DNA of 64,000 nt. Source: Methanosarcina vacuolata Z-761. GTDB taxonomy: Archaea; Halobacteriota; Methanosarcinia; Methanosarcinales; Methanosarcinaceae. Shown piece after piece: positions 53,351-62,731 of this stretch. A program made the translations under genes and the position numbers. The notes beneath the pieces were generated by a model. The model saw only the letters and a program-made list of their open reading frames with translations. It was not told where the DNA came from and searched no databases. The stretch is from assembly GCF_000969905.1 (NCBI RefSeq), contig NZ_CP009520.1, positions 3,968,001-4,032,000 of the forward strand, read 5' to 3'. How positions within the stretch are numbered: position 1 is the first letter of the stretch; every line of letters begins with the position of its first letter.

Positions 53351-53968
53351 ATGAGAATTTCGGTCCTGTTTAGCGGAGGCAAGGATAGTTCGCTCTCTGC
53401 CCTTTTGATGGAACCGTTTTTTGAAATAGAACTCGTAACCTGCAGCTTCGGCTTGCTCCCAAATGGTGAGCTGGCAGCAAAAACCGCAAAAAGGTTAGGG
53501 TTCCCACACAGGGTTCTTTCCCTGGAATGGGAAATCCTTGAAAAGGCTTACGAAGAAATAATAAAGAACGGTTTCCCGAAAAGTGCTATAAATTATATCC
53601 ACGAAAAAGCCGTAGAAACTCTTGCTTCGGACCCGGAAGTTAAACTCATTGCTGATGGAACCAGAAGGGATGATAGAGTTCCTGTACTCTCAATATCACA
53701 GGTACGAAGTATCGAAGATCGATTGGGGGTTCAGTATATCTGCCCTTTAAAGGGGTATGGCAAAAAAACCGTGAGTATTCTTGTAGAGCGTTATCTGAGA
53801 ATTGAAGAAGGGCCGAGTGAGAATACTCAGAAAGCTGATTACGAAACCGAGCTCAGGGAGTTAATCAGGCAAAGAGACGGTGAGGAGAAAATAAAGGAAC
53901 TATTTCCTTCCCATATTCAGTCCCATGTGCTTTCCAGGAAAAACTGCCCTGAAGAGAGCATGCCTTAA
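53351..53968 (+). CDS. PP-loop ATPase / adenine nucleotide alpha-hydrolase family protein
   Basis: A 205-residue protein with the PP-loop SGGKDSSLSAL near the N-terminus, plus TCSFGLLPNGELAAKTAKRLG and ADGTRRDDRVPVLS. The fold activates a substrate by adenylation, as in tRNA thiolases or asparagine-synthase-like enzymes. The small size and lack of visible Cys clusters do not match TtcA or TtuA; the role is unknown, RNA modification being a fair guess from the ribosomal context. It starts five bases after the PDCD5 gene. Confidence 0.75.
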   Translation: MRISVLFSGGKDSSLSALLMEPFFEIELVTCSFGLLPNGELAAKTAKRLGFPHRVLSLEWEILEKAYEEIIKNGFPKSAINYIHEKAVETLASDPEVKLIADGTRRDDRVPVLSISQVRSIEDRLGVQYICPLKGYGKKTVSILVERYLRIEEGPSENTQKADYETELRELIRQRDGEEKIKELFPSHIQSHVLSRKNCPEESMP

Positions 53969-54070
53969 AATCAGGAAGTCTTCCGGAAGGGGAAAAATTC
54001 TGGAATAAAGATTTATACAATAATCGAGTTATATTCAACCCTTATACTGCTGCAGATTAACCAGGACCCT

Positions 54071-54120
54071 CATAGAATTTACCGGATATGATTTTCATAG
54101 AATTTGCCGGATATGGTTTT
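54071..54120. repeat. Two 25-bp tandem copies upstream of L39e
   Basis: CATAGAATTTACCGGATATG plus ATTTT is repeated once with two changes. The region 53969-54251 otherwise shows only an AT-rich likely promoter for the L39e group. Confidence 0.6.
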
Positions 54121-54221
54121 AAAAACTGCCTCCTAACTGGCAGAAAAAAAACCTCGATTATGCAAGGGTTAAAATCACAATCAGATAATCATTGGATATA
54201 ACCGGAAATTAACGAAATTAA

Positions 54222-54695
<474 letters not shown>

Positions 54696-54727
54696 AATAT
54701 ATCAGAAGACGCGAAGCTTCAAAGAAT

Positions 54728-55387
54728 ATGATTCGAACAGTGGATATTTACGACACCCCAATGATCGGTGTCTTTGCAACCTGCACAGAAGATGTCGTTC
54801 TTGTTCCTACAGGAACAAAGCCCGAAACCTGTGCCATACTTGAGGATTCCCTGGATGCAAGGGTCGTTGAGACTCTTGTAAACGGAAGTGTTGTTATCGG
54901 AGCCCTTTCCAGAGGAAACTCAAACGGTTTCCTTTTTTCATATGGAACCGATGCCAGGGAGATGAAAGAACTGACCGGAGTTGAGGCTGAGATCCTCCCG
55001 GGCAAGCTGAATGCAGTTGGAAACATCGTGCTTGCAAACGATTCCGCAGCCCTTGTCCACCCAGAACTGCCAGACAGGGCTATTGAGACAATTGCCAGTA
55101 CCCTCAAAGTAGAAGTTTACAGGGGAACAATTGCCGGAATAAAGAATGTAGGGATGGCTGGGGTTGTCACCAACAAAGGGCTTCTGGTGCACCCGAAAGT
55201 GACATCTTCGGAAATAGAAACTCTGGAAAAGCTCTTCGAGCTTCCGGTAAATATAGGGACTACGAACTTTGGGACTCAGATGCTCGGTTCAGGCCTGCTT
55301 GCGAACTCAAAGAATTATCTGGCAGGTTCAGACACTACAGGCCCCGAACTTGGGAGAATCGAGGAAGCCCTCGGGTTCTTAGAGTGA
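54728..55387 (+). CDS. eif6: Translation initiation factor aIF6
   Basis: A 219-residue anti-association factor that binds the large ribosomal subunit. The protein shows the fivefold pseudo-repeat of aIF6 (for example [89 protein letters not shown]). Length is normal. It is 32 bases after L31e and is followed by LX, the usual archaeal order. Confidence 0.95.
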   Translation: MIRTVDIYDTPMIGVFATCTEDVVLVPTGTKPETCAILEDSLDARVVETLVNGSVVIGALSRGNSNGFLFSYGTDAREMKELTGVEAEILPGKLNAVGNIVLANDSAALVHPELPDRAIETIASTLKVEVYRGTIAGIKNVGMAGVVTNKGLLVHPKVTSSEIETLEKLFELPVNIGTTNFGTQMLGSGLLANSKNYLAGSDTTGPELGRIEEALGFLE

Positions 55388-55436
55388 TATTAATCCACCT
55401 GTTTCGTAAAAAGTTACAGCGAGAGTGGTGACCAAG

Positions 55437-55613
55437 ATGAAGAGTTTTATTGTTAAAGGCAAATTTAAAGCAGGAAATTCCTGGGAAAAATTCACAAAGC
55501 AAGTCGAAAGTCAGAATGAAAAGAACGCGGTTGATAAGGTCTATTCTGTCTTCGGAAGCAAGCATGGTATTAAAAGAAGCCAGATCCAGATCGAAAGCAT
55601 TGCTGAGGAGTGA
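55437..55613 (+). CDS. Ribosomal protein L18a/LX
   Basis: A 58-residue LX (L20a/L18Ae) protein: [20 protein letters not shown] and [20 protein letters not shown]. It belongs to the large subunit. ATG 55437 is chosen; the upstream GTG belongs to the SD GAGTGGTGA. Its stop is six bases before the prefoldin start. Confidence 0.9.
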   Translation: MKSFIVKGKFKAGNSWEKFTKQVESQNEKNAVDKVYSVFGSKHGIKRSQIQIESIAEE

Positions 55614-55618
55614 AGGAT

Positions 55619-56053
55619 ATGGTAGATGTCAGTGAAGAAGATTTCAGGAATCTGGCAGCCAGGCATCAGGAGTTCCAGAGGCAGGCCGAAGGTTTAAGGC
55701 AGCAGATGAACATGGTCCAGACTTCTATCACAAGCTGCGACCAGGCAGTCATAACCATCAACGAGCTTAAAACCGCTTCAGCTGAGGGCAGGACTGCCGA
55801 AACGATGGTACCGATTGGATTTGGCTCGTTTGTTCACGCCGAAATAAAAAATGCAGAGAAGGTTATTGTGGACCTTGGAGCCGGCTTTAGTGCGGAAGAA
55901 AACGCTGATGAGGCCATTGAGACCCTGAACCGCCGCAAAGAGCAGCTTACGAAAATTCTCGAACAGATGAGTGCTTCACTGACTAAATATATACAGGGTA
56001 TGCAGGCCCTGGAGTCTGAAGCTGCAAAGCTTCAAGAATCCGGCCAGGCCTAA
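55619..56053 (+). CDS. pfdA: Prefoldin alpha subunit
   Basis: A 144-residue alpha subunit of the hexameric jellyfish-shaped chaperone. Two coiled-coil helices (about 1-50 and 95-140) flank a beta-hairpin region (MVPIGFGSFVHAEIKNAEKV, VDLGAGFSAEENADEAIETL). GAGGAGTGA, overlapping the LX stop, is the SD. It captures unfolded proteins and delivers them to the thermosome. Confidence 0.95.
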   Translation: MVDVSEEDFRNLAARHQEFQRQAEGLRQQMNMVQTSITSCDQAVITINELKTASAEGRTAETMVPIGFGSFVHAEIKNAEKVIVDLGAGFSAEENADEAIETLNRRKEQLTKILEQMSASLTKYIQGMQALESEAAKLQESGQA

Positions 56054-56162
56054 AAACCTGGCTTAGAAACAAAAGGATTTAACTCAAATCCTGCATTTGA
56101 TAAAGAACTTTTTATTTTGACTTAACTACTATTTTTTATTAGTTTTCCTGGGATGGGATCCT

Positions 56163-57416
56163 GTGTTCAACAAATTCAAAGAGAAACTAGGAAATTTTAA
56201 AAAGGCACTCAGCAGAACTATTGACGATAAAGCAGTAGATATCGAACCTGTGGTTGAGCCTGTACCTGAGGCCGAAGAAGGCTTTGAAGAGGACATTGAG
56301 CCCATTCCAGAGGAAGAAGCTCTTGAAACGCTGATCGAAGAAGAAAGTTACGAAGCCGAACCTGTAACAGTTGCCACTACACCTGTCAGGATAGAAGACA
56401 GAAAAAAGGCTGAGTACAGGAAAAAACTGGAAAACCGAAAAAAGGCGATCGAGAGCAAAACTGAAGAAGAAAACTTACCTGAAAACGTACCTGAAGAAAA
56501 AAAGGGCTTTTTCAAAAAATTCTCAAATATAGGCTTTACAAAGAAAGCAAAAGCCCTGGTCCTTAATAGAGAAGTCTATCTGGATAGTAAAGACCTGGAA
56601 GAGCCCCTGTGGGAACTTGAAATGGGGCTTCTTGAAAGTGACCTTGCCCTCTCGGTTTCCGAGGCAATTGTGGAATCAGTGAAAAAGCAACTCACAGGCA
56701 CAACAAAACGCATTGGCAGCAATACCGGAGAAATTGTAGAGGAAGCCCTGAAAAAAGCCATCATTGAGGTAGTGTCTGCGAATACTTTTGATTTTGATGA
56801 GTACGTAAGAGACAAGGAAAGGCCTGTCCATATTGTCTTTGTAGGAATTAACGGGACAGGAAAAACGACATCCATTGCAAAGATGACGCACAGGCTGCTC
56901 AAATCGGATTATTCGGTAGTCCTTGCTGCAGGAGATACTTTCAGGGCAGGTGCTATCGACCAGCTTGGAATCCATGCAGACCGGCTTGGAGTAAAGATGA
57001 TAAAGCATCAACCTGGTGCCGATCCTGCTGCAGTTATTTACGATGCCGTGCAGTACGCAAGAGGCCATAAAATTGATTTTGTGCTTTCCGATACCGCAGG
57101 CCGAATGCATACCAACCTTAACCTGATGTCACAGATGGAAAAGATCTGCAGGGTAAGCACTCCTGACCTTATAATTTTTGTAGATGAAGCCGTCGCAGGA
57201 AACGATGCCGTTGAAAGGGCTGCACAATTTAACGATGCCGTGCCAATCGATGGGTCCATCCTGACAAAAATCGACGCGGATGCAAAAGGAGGAGCTGCAA
57301 TATCCATTGCCTATATTACAGGCAAGCCCATTCTATTTTTCGGGATAGGGCAGGGCTATGAAGATTTACAAAAGTTCGACCCCGAATGGTTTATAGACCA
57401 GCTTTTTAACCAGTAA
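56163..57416 (+). CDS. ftsY: Signal recognition particle receptor FtsY
   Basis: A 417-residue SRP GTPase that docks ribosome-SRP complexes at the membrane. It has an acidic A domain of about 100 residues, the N domain (LEEPLWELEMGLLESDLALS), and the G domain: GINGTGKTTSIAKMTHRL (G1), GDTFRAGAIDQL, DTAGRMHTNLNLM (G3), TKIDADAKGGAAIS (G4) and IGQGYEDLQKFDPEWF. The start is GTG with GGGATGGGATC upstream. Usual neighbour of prefoldin in archaea. A hairpin terminator follows. Confidence 0.95.
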   Translation: MFNKFKEKLGNFKKALSRTIDDKAVDIEPVVEPVPEAEEGFEEDIEPIPEEEALETLIEEESYEAEPVTVATTPVRIEDRKKAEYRKKLENRKKAIESKTEEENLPENVPEEKKGFFKKFSNIGFTKKAKALVLNREVYLDSKDLEEPLWELEMGLLESDLALSVSEAIVESVKKQLTGTTKRIGSNTGEIVEEALKKAIIEVVSANTFDFDEYVRDKERPVHIVFVGINGTGKTTSIAKMTHRLLKSDYSVVLAAGDTFRAGAIDQLGIHADRLGVKMIKHQPGADPAAVIYDAVQYARGHKIDFVLSDTAGRMHTNLNLMSQMEKICRVSTPDLIIFVDEAVAGNDAVERAAQFNDAVPIDGSILTKIDADAKGGAAISIAYITGKPILFFGIGQGYEDLQKFDPEWFIDQLFNQ

Positions 57417-57453
57417 ACCGAGCTTAAGCTTTAAGCTAACAGAAAAATCGTGT

Positions 57454-57480
57454 TCCCGAAGTATTTCGGGAGCATTCTTT
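57454..57480 (+). terminator. Terminator after ftsY
   Basis: TCCCGAA (57454-57460) pairs with TTCGGGA (57465-57471) and is followed by GCATTCTTTTC. It closes the rps19e-ftsY run. Confidence 0.6.
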
Positions 57481-57573
57481 TCACAAACTCTTCTGGAATT
57501 ATGTGGAAGAACATTTTAATTTTGTTCAATGATTTTGAGCTTCCATAGTAAGTTTTGGATTTTGCCTGGAAGT

Positions 57574-57759
57574 TCAGGGCTCTTCAGGAATTATAATCCA
57601 TGCTATTATATAAGCAACTATACCGCTTCCCGCGCCCACTATAGAAATGAGCAACCATAAAAGCCGTATAAGCGTAGGATCAACTTTAAAGTATTCACCT
57701 AGCCCACCACATACCCCTGCAAGAATCCTGTATTTCTTTGACCGATACAATTTATTCAT
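57574..57759 (-). CDS. PspC-domain membrane protein
   Basis: A 61-residue PspC domain: MNKLYRSKKYRILAGVCGGL, GEYFKVDPTLIRLLWLLISI, then a membrane helix ending IIAWIIIPEEP. PspC proteins take part in envelope stress responses in bacteria; archaeal single-domain copies are uncharacterised. Full length for the stand-alone form. GGGGGCGAT upstream is the SD. Confidence 0.9.
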   Translation of the reverse strand: MNKLYRSKKYRILAGVCGGLGEYFKVDPTLIRLLWLLISIVGAGSGIVAYIIAWIIIPEEP

Positions 57760-57818
57760 TTAATCGCCCCCTAACTTCAAAATGCTTAACATGCTACTAC
57801 ACTATTCGAGTTATAAGT

Positions 57819-57893
57819 GCAATTATATTCGATTTGTAAGTACAGTTATATTCGATTTGTAAGTGCAGTTATATTTGATTTGTGAGCACAGTT
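57819..57893. repeat. Three 23-bp tandem repeats upstream of pspC
   Basis: Copies at 57819, 57842 and 57865 share GCAGTTATATTCGATTTGTA followed by AGT; a partial copy follows and a related piece lies near 57941. Non-coding, within the spacer 57760-58088, which shows no other feature. Confidence 0.75.
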
Positions 57894-58088
57894 TTAGACC
57901 AATCTTTTTAAAAAAAAGATTGTAATTAATAGATTACTTATATTCGATTTATAAGTAACTCCTTGGACTAAGAAAGTATATATGAAATTTCCATATGTTT
58001 ACAAGTAAAAGTTAATTTTTCAGGTTTCGCTTTTTTACACACAATTCCTTTTCATATGGGCCTGCCAGAAATTCAGATCCTCAGATTC

Positions 58089-59180
58089 TCATATCATAGC
58101 CCAGGCACTGGTTATGTTTTCAGGTACCAGATCCTCTCCAGATACCTGCACATATACCCTGAATTTATTTCCTGCAGGAACCGTAAGACCTTTTGCAGTG
58201 TAATTGAAAACTTCTTCCGGCTCAATTGTAATTGAAGAACTTTCAATTTCATCCCAAAAAGAAAGCTTATCTTCAGCCTGGAGAGCAACGTAAACGGTTG
58301 CATTTTCAGCTCTCTCCGAACCCACGTTTCTTACTGTGACATTAATATCTACAACCCCTTCTTTTTTTGAGTATGCACATTGTGCTTTGAAATCAAGCTT
58401 AATCATGGGTCTTCTATAGACAGGGACAACATATACAGGCTGGTCTGCATATTCTTCCGGGACTTCACCTATCTGCCAATCACTCCCTGTTGTTTCCAGA
58501 TAGTAGTAATTGCTTCCTTCGTACTCGAAGCTCCTGCCCCTGTACCCATTGTTACATTTCACCCCGAGAGCCATATGTTCAGGGAGCTCCAGAAGGACAG
58601 CATCATAACCCATCTCCTGAAGAATTGCCACGGAGAGAATTGAAGTGTCTTCACAATCCCCGCCGTTCTCATAAAGAGTTTCGTAAGGAAAACGGGGGTA
58701 CTGCTCATAACCTGAGCTTTCAAGGTCAGAGGTATAGTTAAGGGATTGGACAAAAGAAATACAAAGCCCTGGAATTTGACTTTTTTCAAGCCCGTGAGCT
58801 TTCGAGAGAGAAAGTAAAGCCTCTGCAATGTCCTTAATTAACCAGTCATCATATGGATCTGAAGCAAACAGGTCATAGTCTCGGTTTCTAGTCCTGGATT
58901 TATATTTTTCATACAACTCATTGTCAAGAGGCAGAGTAAGCTGCCAGTTGCAGCCTTCATAGTCCCAGGAGTAAGTTCGGGAAAACGTTCCAGGAGTAGT
59001 TGACTCCTCTGTTATCGAGGCGCTGTAAGGCTCAGAATTTACAGTATCTTCTCCTATCAGACTCTCCCCAGAATCGCCTATATAACAATCTATGGAAGTT
59101 TCAGAGTTGAACCAGGTTAAGAGAAATCCGACCAGATAAAGGAATAAAAAGAAATAAAACAAAGCGTTTGAGCTTTTCAT
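58089..59180 (-). CDS. Exported transglutaminase-like protein with C-terminal CARDB-like domain
   Basis: About 363 residues: an N-terminal signal anchor (ALFYFFLFLYLVGFLLTW), a region rich in Ser/Thr, a transglutaminase-like domain with Cys in NGGDCEDTSI, His in PEHMALGVK and Glu in YYLETTG, and a C-terminal beta domain (DINVTVRNVGSERAENATVY) typical of CARDB. It probably hydrolyses peptides or cross-links outside the cell; the substrate is unknown. ATG 59180 (MKSSNALF) gives the better signal peptide than 59198. Confidence 0.75.
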   Translation of the reverse strand: MKSSNALFYFFLFLYLVGFLLTWFNSETSIDCYIGDSGESLIGEDTVNSEPYSASITEESTTPGTFSRTYSWDYEGCNWQLTLPLDNELYEKYKSRTRNRDYDLFASDPYDDWLIKDIAEALLSLSKAHGLEKSQIPGLCISFVQSLNYTSDLESSGYEQYPRFPYETLYENGGDCEDTSILSVAILQEMGYDAVLLELPEHMALGVKCNNGYRGRSFEYEGSNYYYLETTGSDWQIGEVPEEYADQPVYVVPVYRRPMIKLDFKAQCAYSKKEGVVDINVTVRNVGSERAENATVYVALQAEDKLSFWDEIESSSITIEPEEVFNYTAKGLTVPAGNKFRVYVQVSGEDLVPENITSAWAMI

Positions 59181-59217
59181 AAAATTATCCCCGCCCATAA
59201 TTTCATAGTTTACGAGT

Positions 59218-60201
59218 TCATTTCCAGAGATCGTTCCTGAGGTGGGAGTTTACCGGATCCACTTCCATCAGGCCTTCTGGATAGGGTTCAAAAAAGGTCT
59301 GATTCGTAAGATACTGGTCTTCAAAGCGCACGGCCCACGACCTGATGATGCTAATTGCGGGGCAAAGAGAGACTTTTCCGTTCCTGTACTTCTGGATCCA
59401 GCTAAAAAATAGCGCCTTTTCCTGGTTTGAGAGCCGCTCTGAAAAATGTCCGAAGGCATGCATGAGTACATTAATACTTGAAGTATACCTGGGAGGCCTG
59501 GAGAGGGAGCTGTAAAGATGCTTCTCGTACTCAGAAACCAGTTCTTGAAAGGTTTCCTGTTCTTTATTTGCAACAATAGATCCCAGTTTCTTAAGTTCTT
59601 CCTGGCTATATACCATGAGCAGATACTTATTTTCGGTATGGAACGCGACAAGATCTTTCATACGGCCTTCGGATTTTACTTTTCGGAAAGCGGCAAGCAT
59701 AAAAATCCTGGTCATGAAATGTTCTTTTATGCGAGCGTTCCTTAGCCTTCCTTCATCCTCAACAGGAAGATAGGAAAACTCTTTCAGGACTGCCCTCCCG
59801 AAATATCCTGAAGTTTTCCCAATTACTGCTGATTTAAGCGATGTAGTCGGGTAAACTTTTACGTCCTTAATGCCGCAAGAAGGAGACCTGTATTTAAGAA
59901 TAAAACCATCAATCTCTCCTGCAGAACCGAGAAAATCAGTGCAAAATGCCTCCATAGCTTCAGTTACATCCCTGCCACTTGCGGACTGGACAAGCCGCTG
60001 TTCCCCATTATCAAGAATAATTCTTAACGAGTCTCTTGGGACACCGAGCCCTATCTCCACTTCAGGGCAGACAGGCAGGAAATCAACATACTCCATGAGG
60101 TTTGCCACTATCGAACTGTTTATAATATTCCCGTTGTATCGACAGTGGTCAAACCCAAGGCATCTACTAACTACAACCTTTGGCCGAAAAAACTCCCTCA
60201 T
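59218..60201 (-). CDS. DUF523-DUF1722 (YbgA-like) fusion protein
   Basis: A 327-residue fusion. The N-terminal half is DUF523: VVVSRCLGFDHCRYNG, VCPEVEIGLGVPRD and KYRSPSCGIKDVKVY with conserved Cys residues. The C-terminal half is DUF1722/YbgA: ENKYLLMVYSQEELKKLG and NVLMHAFGHFSERLSNQEKA. The pair is widespread and linked by some to thiol or DNA-repair functions, but the activity is not established. It is upstream of the transglutaminase-like gene in the same direction. Confidence 0.85.
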   Translation of the reverse strand: MREFFRPKVVVSRCLGFDHCRYNGNIINSSIVANLMEYVDFLPVCPEVEIGLGVPRDSLRIILDNGEQRLVQSASGRDVTEAMEAFCTDFLGSAGEIDGFILKYRSPSCGIKDVKVYPTTSLKSAVIGKTSGYFGRAVLKEFSYLPVEDEGRLRNARIKEHFMTRIFMLAAFRKVKSEGRMKDLVAFHTENKYLLMVYSQEELKKLGSIVANKEQETFQELVSEYEKHLYSSLSRPPRYTSSINVLMHAFGHFSERLSNQEKALFFSWIQKYRNGKVSLCPAISIIRSWAVRFEDQYLTNQTFFEPYPEGLMEVDPVNSHLRNDLWK

Positions 60202-60669
60202 TTAACTCCCCATATAACAAAGGATTTCCAGCATAAATTATTTTCCAAAAGAAAGTCTTAAAAGACTTATTTCCTAAAAATAAAACGTTAGAAAGTAAGG
60301 ATCTTCCAAAAAAGACTTTAAAATACTTAATACATAAAAACTAAAAGTGTTGACTGAAAAATGAATTAAAAATAGGTTCACAGGACTTATTTTGGGAAAA
60401 AAATAAAAGCCAAAAGAAAATAAGGTTTTAAAAAAAGTATTTTTAACAAAGTAAATTTTTTGTCCGTATTTCGGAACAAATATATAAGAACAAAAATAAC
60501 TATAGATAGTTAGGGGACGATTGAGGGAAAAAAGGGCTTTTAAGGGGTAAGACTCCAAACTCTTTTAAGGGGTAGCAAGACTTCTAACTCTTTTGAGGGA
60601 AAGCCTCTGTACTTGAACTCAGTTTCCGGTCCCGAAAGAAAAAGCATGAGCTTAAAATAGGTGAAAAAT
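60202..60669. other. Intergenic region between divergent genes
   Basis: AT-rich and full of AAAGACTT/AAGTCTTT-like near-repeats (60250-60330), then two copies of a CTCTTTTAAGGGGTA-like unit (60530-60590). The peroxiredoxin promoter should lie here. No gene seen. Confidence 0.4.
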
Positions 60670-61359
60670 ATGGTAGAAGCTGAGTATGAACAGATACACA
60701 TGCCTCTGATCGGAGATGATGCACCGTCATTTAAAGCAGTGACAACTCAGGGACAAATAAATTTCCCTGATGATTACAAGGGTAAGTGGGTTATTCTTTT
60801 CAGTCATCCTGCAGATTTCACACCCGTATGTACTACCGAATTCATGACTTTTGCCAGTATGCAGGAGGAATTTAGAGAGATGAACACTGAGCTGATAGGG
60901 CTCTCTATAGATAGCGTGTTCTCTCATATTGCATGGCTTAAGAGGATCGAGGAAAAAATCGAGTATAAAGGAATGAAAAATGTAGAGGTAAAGTTTCCGG
61001 TAATAGCTGACCTGACAATGGAAGTCGCAAAGAAATATGGAATGATTCAGCCAAAAACTTCAACCACGCAGGCTGTGAGAGCCGTATTTATCATAGATCC
61101 TGAGGCAAAGATAAGAGCAATTCTTTACTACCCGCAATCAGCGGGAAGAAATATGCAGGAAATAAAAAGGCTTGTAACCTCCTTGCAGAAAAATGAAACT
61201 GAGAAAGTAGCAACGCCTGCAAACTGGCAGCCTGGAGAGGATGTTATTGTTCCAGCCCCCAGTTCGATGGAAGCCGTAAAAGAAAGAACTGGTAAGCTCG
61301 AAGAAAACATGTACTGTCTTGACTGGTTTTTGTGCTTTAAAAAAGATAGTAAGAAATAA
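60670..61359 (+). CDS. Peroxiredoxin, Prx6 subfamily
   Basis: A 229-residue archaeal Prx6-type peroxiredoxin that reduces H2O2 and alkyl peroxides. The peroxidatic Cys is in HPADFTPVCTTEF; Arg and Pro of the family follow (TTQAVRAVFIIDP, ILYYPQSAGRNMQEIKR). Near the C-terminus two more Cys occur (MYCLDWFLCFKK), likely resolving residues as in archaeal members. ATG 60670 is preferred; TAGGTG upstream is the SD and contains the GTG at 60661. Monocistronic. Confidence 0.9.
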   Translation: MVEAEYEQIHMPLIGDDAPSFKAVTTQGQINFPDDYKGKWVILFSHPADFTPVCTTEFMTFASMQEEFREMNTELIGLSIDSVFSHIAWLKRIEEKIEYKGMKNVEVKFPVIADLTMEVAKKYGMIQPKTSTTQAVRAVFIIDPEAKIRAILYYPQSAGRNMQEIKRLVTSLQKNETEKVATPANWQPGEDVIVPAPSSMEAVKERTGKLEENMYCLDWFLCFKKDSKK

Positions 61360-61395
61360 TTAAGAAAATAAAAATTTTCGTGCCTACTAAACCTG

Positions 61396-61463
61396 GGAAA
61401 ATACTCAGATTGAGCAAATACTCAGATTGGGAAAATACCCAGATTGGGAAAATACTCAACTTA
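61396..61463. repeat. Four 17-bp tandem repeats after the peroxiredoxin gene
   Basis: GGAAAATACTCAGATTG at 61396 and three variants at 61413, 61430 and 61447. Non-coding. The remainder of 61360-61678 shows no gene. Confidence 0.75.
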
Positions 61464-61678
61464 GGCAAAGCATGATCAATGACCATCTTTTGTATAATTC
61501 ATGAGCAAATTCTTCTAAGTTTATTTTTTAAATTACTGGTTGTTGATCATGTTTTTTCGGATTTTACTGATTTTTATTTGCACTGCTCAATCACATTGGA
61601 ATTAATATCAATAGACCTATTTTGTAGGGGTTGAACAGCTACCAAATAAAAAAATGAAATAATATGGAAAAGAGAAAT

Positions 61679-62497
61679 TTACTTCTTTCCAAGTTCTCTT
61701 GAGCGTTCGGTTGCCCTTATAACTGCATTCATAAACGCAGCCCTGACTCCAGCCTCTTCAAGGGCATGGACACCCTGAATGGTAGTTCCGGCAGGAGAAG
61801 TAACCATATCCTTGAGTTCTCCGGGGTGCAGGCCTGTTTCAAGCATCATTTTTGCAGCCCCAAGTACGGTCTGGGCTGAGAGAGTGAGGGCACTTTTCCT
61901 GTCCATTCCTTCAAGGACAGCCCCATCGGCCATTGCCTCAATTATAGGAAAGATAAATGCAGGTCCACTGCCTGAAAGACCTGTAACTGCATCCATTATG
62001 GACTCAGACACCTGGACTGCAGTGCCAACTGCAGAAAAGATCTCAAGGGCAGTTTTCACGTCTTCGGGAGTGGCATTTTTACCTGGAGCAATGCCTGAAG
62101 CAGCTTCGGAAACTGTGGCCGCAATGTTTGGCATTACACGTATGACTCTTGTGCCAGCAGGAAGCGCATTTTCGTAAGTGGAAAGAGGCACACCGGCTGC
62201 AATTGAGATTATAAGTTTATCAGAAGTTATGTCAGCTTTAAGATTTTCGAGTACCGAACCCAGGGTCTGAGGCTTTACTGCCAGGATAAGAATATCAGAT
62301 GCACTGGCGATAACAGAGTTGTCAGTAGATATATTAATGCCAAGCTTTGCCTTCAGATCGTTCAAGAAAGGCTCGTACACGTCGGCTGCGCCAAGATTTT
62401 CAGGCTTTACAATTTCCGCCTTTATAATTCCCTGCATAAGTGCAGAGCCCATTTTTCCTGCTCCGATAAATCCTATCTTTCGGTTCTGATCTACCAT
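61679..62497 (-). CDS. proC: Pyrroline-5-carboxylate reductase
   Basis: A 272-residue ProC, the last enzyme of proline synthesis, reducing pyrroline-5-carboxylate with NAD(P)H. Marks: Rossmann motif IGFIGAGKMGSALMQG, ILAVKPQTLGSVLENL, RVMPNIAATVSEAASGIAPG and the ProC signature region GLSGSGPAFIFPIIEAMADG with MVTSPAGTTIQGVHALEEAG. GGAGAAATT precedes the ATG. proB lies 235 bases upstream in the same direction. Confidence 0.95.
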   Translation of the reverse strand: MVDQNRKIGFIGAGKMGSALMQGIIKAEIVKPENLGAADVYEPFLNDLKAKLGINISTDNSVIASASDILILAVKPQTLGSVLENLKADITSDKLIISIAAGVPLSTYENALPAGTRVIRVMPNIAATVSEAASGIAPGKNATPEDVKTALEIFSAVGTAVQVSESIMDAVTGLSGSGPAFIFPIIEAMADGAVLEGMDRKSALTLSAQTVLGAAKMMLETGLHPGELKDMVTSPAGTTIQGVHALEEAGVRAAFMNAVIRATERSRELGKK

Positions 62498-62731
62498 ATA
62501 ATTTCTCCTATTTTCAAAATAAGTGTAAATATTTAGGTAATTGCTTCAAAACGTATTTTAAATAAGTATTGAGTAATTTAAAGGGACTTTATAGCCCAAA
62601 TAAATTTATAAGAAATCAGTAGATTGATAAAACTTCCAAACTACAAGAAATTAATTGGATTCTTCAGAAATCCCAAATTCAGAAATTCCAAAAAACCCAG
62701 TTTAATTCTTCGAGTATGCTGGAAATTCCAT

